In this document: piece by piece, positions 60,457-64,000 of the stretch
How the letters are laid out: each line of letters begins with the position of its first letter
How positions within the stretch are numbered: position 1 is the first letter of the stretch
Assembly (NCBI RefSeq): GCF_000717875.1
Contig: NZ_JOCT01000018.1
Coordinates: 124,001 to 188,000, forward strand
Reading direction: 5' to 3'
Length of the DNA stretch: 64,000 bases
Source: Streptomyces sp. NRRL S-455
GTDB taxonomy: Bacteria > Actinomycetota > Actinomycetes > Streptomycetales > Streptomycetaceae
Made by a program: the position numbers and the translations under genes
The notes under the pieces: generated by a model
The model's input: the letters and a program-made list of their open reading frames with translations, nothing else
Databases searched by the model: none
What the model was told of the DNA's origin: nothing

Positions 60457-63400
60457 TCAGCGGGCGTTGAAGTACTTCGCCTCCGGGTGGTGGATCACGA
60501 TCGCGTCCGTGGACTGCTCGGGGTGGAGCTGGAACTCCTCGGACAGGTGGACGCCGATGCGCTCCGGCTGGAGCAGGTCGGCGATCTTCGCGCGGTCCTC
60601 CAGGTTCGGGCAGGCACCGTAGCCGAGGGAGAAGCGGGCGCCCCGGTACTTCAGCTCGAACATGCCCTGCATCTCGTCCGGGTCCTCGCCCGCGAAGCCG
60701 AGTTCGGAGCGCACGCGCGCGTGCCAGTACTCGGCGAGCGCCTCGGCCAGCTGCACGGACAGGCCGTGCAGTTCGAGGTAGTCCCGGTAGGCGTTGGCCT
60801 CGAAGAGCCGCGCGGTCTCCTCGCCGATGCGCGAGCCGACGGTGACGACCTGGAGGCCCACGACGTCCGTCTCGCCGGACTCCTCCGGGCGGAAGAAGTC
60901 GGCCAGACACAGGCGGCGGCCACGGCGCTGACGCGGGAAGGTGAAGCGGGTGCGCTCGTTGCCCTGCTCGTCCAGGATGATCAGGTCGTCGTCCTTGGAG
61001 ACGCACGGGAAGTAGCCGTAGACCACGGCCGCCTCCAGCAGGTTCTCCGTCTGGAGCCGGTCGAGCAGGCCGCGCAGCCGGGGTCGGCCCTCGGTCTCGA
61101 CGAGCTCCTCGTAGGAGGGGCCCTCGCCGGTGCGGGCCTGCTTCAGGCCCCACTGGCCCTTGAACAGGGCGCCCTCGTCGAGCCAGCTCGCGTATTCCTT
61201 GAGCTGGATGCCCTTGATCACGCGGGTGCCCTGGAAGGGTGCCTTCGGGACGGGGTTGTCGGTGGCGACGTCGGAGCGGACGTGGCCCTCCTCGGGGCGC
61301 TCCTCCACGGCGGCCGGGGCGGTGGCCCGGACACGGCGCTGCCTCAGCTCGGGGAGCTTGGCGCCGGGCACGCCCCGCTTGACGCCGATCAGGGCGTCCA
61401 TCAGGCGCAGGCCCTCGAAGGCGTCGCGGGCGTAGCGGACCTCGCCCTCGTAGATCTCGTGCAGGTCCTGCTCGACGTAGGCGCGGGTGAGGGCGGCGCC
61501 GCCCAGGATGACCGGGAAGTTCGCCGCCAGGCCGCGCTGGTTCAGCTCCTCCAGGTTCTCCTTCATGATCACGGTGGACTTGACCAGGAGTCCGGACATG
61601 CCGATGACGTCGGCCTTGTGCTCCTCGGCGGCGTCCAGGATCGCGGAGACCGGCTGCTTGATGCCGAGGTTGACCACGTTGTAGCCGTTGTTGGACAGGA
61701 TGATGTCGACGAGGTTCTTGCCGATGTCGTGCACGTCGCCGCGCACGGTGGCCAGCACGATGGTGCCCTTGCCCGCCTCGTCGCTCTTCTCCATGTGCGG
61801 CTCCAGATGGGCCACCGCCGTCTTCATGACCTCCGCGGACTGCAGCACGAACGGCAGCTGCATCTGGCCGGAGCCGAACAGCTCGCCGACGACCTTCATG
61901 CCGTCCAGCAGCGTCTCGTTGACGATGTCCAGCGCCGGCCGCTGCTGGAGGGCCTCGTCCAGGTCGGCCTCCAGTCCGTTGCGCTCGCCGTCGATGATGC
62001 GCCGCTTCAGGCGCTCGTCCAGCGGCAGCGCGGCCAGCTCCTCGGCCTTGCCGGCCTTCAGGGACTTGGCGGTGGCGCCCTCGAACAGCTGCATCAGCTT
62101 CTGCAGCGGGTCGTAGCCCTCGGCGCGGCGGTCGTAGATGAGGTCCAGAGCCGTCTGGACCTCCTCCTCGCTGAAGCGGGCGATCGGCAGGATCTTCGAC
62201 GCGTGCACGATCGCCGAGTCCAGGCCCGCCTTGACGCACTCGTCGAGGAAGACGGAATTCAGCAGGATGCGGGCGGCCGGGTTGAGGCCGAAGGAGATGT
62301 TGGACAGGCCGAGCGTGGTCTGCACCTTCGGGTGGCGCCGCTTCAGCTCGCGGATGCCCTCGATGGTGGCGACGCCGTCCCCCCGGGACTCCTCCTGGCC
62401 GGTGCAGATGGTGAAGGTCAGGCAGTCGACGAGGATGTCCTCCTCGTGGATGCCCCAGTTGCCGGTCAGGTCGTCGATGAGCCGTTCGGCGATCTCGACC
62501 TTCTTCTCCGCGGTGCGGGCCTGGCCCTCCTCGTCGATGGTCAGCGCGATGAGGGCGGCGCCGTGCTCCCTGGCGAGCTGCGTGACCTTGGCGAAGCGGG
62601 ACTCGGGTCCGTCACCGTCCTCGTAGTTCACCGAGTTGATCACCGCGCGGCCGCCGAGCTTCTCCAGCCCGGCCCGGATGACGTCGACCTCGGTGGAGTC
62701 CAGCACGATCGGCAACGTGGAGGCGGTCGCGAAACGCCCGGCCAGTTCCTCCATGTCGGCGACGCCGTCCCGGCCGACGTAGTCCACGCACAGGTCCAGC
62801 ATGTGCGCGCCCTCGCGGATCTGCTCCCGGGCCATCTCCACACAGTCGTCCCAGCGGCCCTCCAGCATGGCCTCGCGGAACTTCTTCGAGCCGTTGGCGT
62901 TGGTGCGCTCACCGATGGCCAGGTAGGAGGTGTCCTGCCGGAACGGCACGCTCTGGTAGAGCGAGGCGGCGCCCGGCTCGGGCTGCGGGTCGCGCTCGGT
63001 CGGGGTGACGTCGCGGACCCGCTCGACCAGCTGACGCAGGTGCTCGGGGGTGGTGCCGCAGCAGCCGCCGACGAGGGAGAGGCCGTAGTCCTGGACGAAG
63101 TTCTGCTGGGCGTCGGCCAGGCCCTCGGGGTCGAGCGGGAAGTGGGCGCCGTCCTTGGTGAGGATCGGCAGACCGGCGTTCGGCATGCACAGCAGCGGGA
63201 TGCGCGAGTGGCGCGTCAGATAGCGCAGGTGCTCGCTCATCTCGGCGGGGCCGGTGGAGCAGTTCAGGCCGATCATGTCGATGCCGAGGGGCTCCAGAGC
63301 GGTCAGGGCCGCGCCGATCTCGGAGCCGAGCAGCATGGTGCCGGTGGTCTCGAAGGCCATCGAGCAGAGCAGGGGCACCTCGACGCCGGTGGCCTCCATG

Positions 63401-63972
63401 GCCCGGCGGGCGCCCAGGACGGACGCCTTCGTCTGGAGCAGGTCCTGGGTGGTCTCCACGAGCAGCGCGTCCGCGCCGCCCGCGAGCAGGCCCTCGGCGT
63501 TGGCCTGGTAGCCGTCGCGGATGGCGGTGTAGGTGACGTGGCCGAGGGTGGGCAGCTTGGTGCCGGGGCCGATGGAGCCCAGGACCCAGCGCTGGCGGCC
63601 ATCCCGGGCGGCGTACTCGTCGGCCACCTCGCGGGCGATCCGGGCACCCGCCTCGGACAGCTCGTGCACACGGTCGGAGATCTCGTACTCCGCCGCGGCG
63701 GTGTGGTTGGCGCCGAAGGTGTTGGTCTCGACGCAGTCGACGCCCACCGCGAAGTACGCGTCGTGGACGGAACGGACGATGTCCGGCCGGGTCAGGTTCA
63801 GGATCTCGTTGCAGCCCTCGAGGTTCTGGAAGTCCTCGAGCGTCGGATCCTGCGCCTGGAGCATGGTGCCCATGGCCCCGTCGGCCACGACCACACGGCC
63901 GGCCAGGGCCTCTCGAAGGGCGGACACACGGGTCCGGCTGTCTGCGGAAGGGGTCGGCGGCAACGAGGCCAT
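60457..63972 (-). CDS. metH: Cobalamin-dependent methionine synthase
   Basis: The product is 1171 aa from ATG 63970-63972, with GAGGGAG upstream. The homocysteine domain (about 15-320) has VADGAMGTMLQAQ, ETNTFGANH and VGGCCGTTPEHL (zinc Cys pair). The pterin domain is about 350-610 (GERTNANGSKKFREAM, DYVGRDGV, ALTIDEEGQA). The cobalamin cap and B12-binding domain are about 640-870, with DVHDIGKN carrying the Co-ligand His. The reactivation domain fills the C-terminus (about 925-1171; YGYFPCVSKDDDLIIL, RGARFSLGYGACPNLEDRAKI). It transfers the methyl group of 5-methyl-THF to homocysteine through B12. Its promoter region lies mostly outside the window. Confidence 0.97.
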   Translation of the reverse strand: MASLPPTPSADSRTRVSALREALAGRVVVADGAMGTMLQAQDPTLEDFQNLEGCNEILNLTRPDIVRSVHDAYFAVGVDCVETNTFGANHTAAAEYEISDRVHELSEAGARIAREVADEYAARDGRQRWVLGSIGPGTKLPTLGHVTYTAIRDGYQANAEGLLAGGADALLVETTQDLLQTKASVLGARRAMEATGVEVPLLCSMAFETTGTMLLGSEIGAALTALEPLGIDMIGLNCSTGPAEMSEHLRYLTRHSRIPLLCMPNAGLPILTKDGAHFPLDPEGLADAQQNFVQDYGLSLVGGCCGTTPEHLRQLVERVRDVTPTERDPQPEPGAASLYQSVPFRQDTSYLAIGERTNANGSKKFREAMLEGRWDDCVEMAREQIREGAHMLDLCVDYVGRDGVADMEELAGRFATASTLPIVLDSTEVDVIRAGLEKLGGRAVINSVNYEDGDGPESRFAKVTQLAREHGAALIALTIDEEGQARTAEKKVEIAERLIDDLTGNWGIHEEDILVDCLTFTICTGQEESRGDGVATIEGIRELKRRHPKVQTTLGLSNISFGLNPAARILLNSVFLDECVKAGLDSAIVHASKILPIARFSEEEVQTALDLIYDRRAEGYDPLQKLMQLFEGATAKSLKAGKAEELAALPLDERLKRRIIDGERNGLEADLDEALQQRPALDIVNETLLDGMKVVGELFGSGQMQLPFVLQSAEVMKTAVAHLEPHMEKSDEAGKGTIVLATVRGDVHDIGKNLVDIILSNNGYNVVNLGIKQPVSAILDAAEEHKADVIGMSGLLVKSTVIMKENLEELNQRGLAANFPVILGGAALTRAYVEQDLHEIYEGEVRYARDAFEGLRLMDALIGVKRGVPGAKLPELRQRRVRATAPAAVEERPEEGHVRSDVATDNPVPKAPFQGTRVIKGIQLKEYASWLDEGALFKGQWGLKQARTGEGPSYEELVETEGRPRLRGLLDRLQTENLLEAAVVYGYFPCVSKDDDLIILDEQGNERTRFTFPRQRRGRRLCLADFFRPEESGETDVVGLQVVTVGSRIGEETARLFEANAYRDYLELHGLSVQLAEALAEYWHARVRSELGFAGEDPDEMQGMFELKYRGARFSLGYGACPNLEDRAKIADLLQPERIGVHLSEEFQLHPEQSTDAIVIHHPEAKYFNAR

Positions 63973-64000
63973 GTAAGGGCTCCCTCAAATGCGACGGCTG

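Noticed and set aside
63973..64000. A cobalamin riboswitch upstream of metH
   Set aside because: Only 28 bases of upstream sequence are in the window, too few to judge, and no B12-box is visible in them.

Overview
The window looks like a core chromosomal segment of a Streptomyces species. The evidence is very high GC with strongly biased third codon positions, frequent GTG starts, genes coupled by 4-bp GTGA/ATGA overlaps, and long GC-rich hairpins between genes. Gene content and order (infC-rpmI-rplT, a GlnA4-type ethanolamine cluster, a conservon with its P450, helicase-tatC-tatA, pafBC, pafA, prcBA, pup, dop, arc, metH) match, from memory, the S. coelicolor SCO1596-SCO1657 interval. I see no insertion sequence, prophage, integrase, tRNA, rRNA, CRISPR array or recognisable riboswitch. 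All functions are assigned by reading the sequence; no searches were run.

Layout. 1-2.6 kb: end of an RNA methyltransferase gene, then the infC-rpmI-rplT translation operon on the minus strand. infC starts with the rare codon AUC and has a terminator-like leader structure. 2.6-6.5 kb: an SseB-like protein, a mycosin-type protease and a Pro-rich repeat membrane protein. 6.7-8.9 kb: an alanine-racemase-fold enzyme and a DUF2510 membrane protein. 8.9-15.6 kb: a probable ethanolamine (gamma-glutamylation) catabolic cluster made of SDR, aldehyde dehydrogenase, GlnA4-like ligase, GntR-type regulator, permease and class-I amidotransferase. 15.7-18 kb: LysR and XRE-cupin regulators and an unexported metal-receptor-like protein. 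18.2-22 kb: a betaine/proline ABC transporter whose permease is fused to two tandem substrate-binding domains. 22-25.7 kb: a 5'-3' exonuclease, an iron-box-preceded siderophore-interacting flavoprotein, a GNAT acetyltransferase and a pseudouridine synthase.

25.7-30.4 kb: a conservon (rarABCD/cvn9 type) with a CYP157-like P450 that lacks the ExxR motif. 30.6-35 kb: a Ski2/HelY helicase, tatC and tatA. 35-50 kb: the Pup-proteasome region. It holds the WYL regulators pafC and pafB, two FKBP isomerases, ligase pafA, an MFS transporter, a LacI regulator, the core particle prcA/prcB, the tag pup, deamidase/depupylase dop and ring ATPase arc. Between pup and prcB lies a frameshifted remnant of an endonuclease-VII-like HNH gene. 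Between the LacI gene and prcA lies an unexplained approximately 90-bp structured element.

50-64 kb: a ferredoxin, a secreted repeat-type protein, tRNA m1A58 methyltransferase trmI, an M50 site-2-type protease with CBS domains and a long disordered N-terminus, an Fe-S RecB-family nuclease, an orphan NarL-type response regulator, two solute-binding lipoproteins without transporter partners, a HAD phosphatase and metH.

Most of the window is well-known Streptomyces housekeeping DNA. The items most worth a second look are the infC leader, the inverted-repeat element near 43.5 kb, the decayed HNH gene, an 18-bp palindrome upstream of tatA and the non-ExxR P450 of the conservon.
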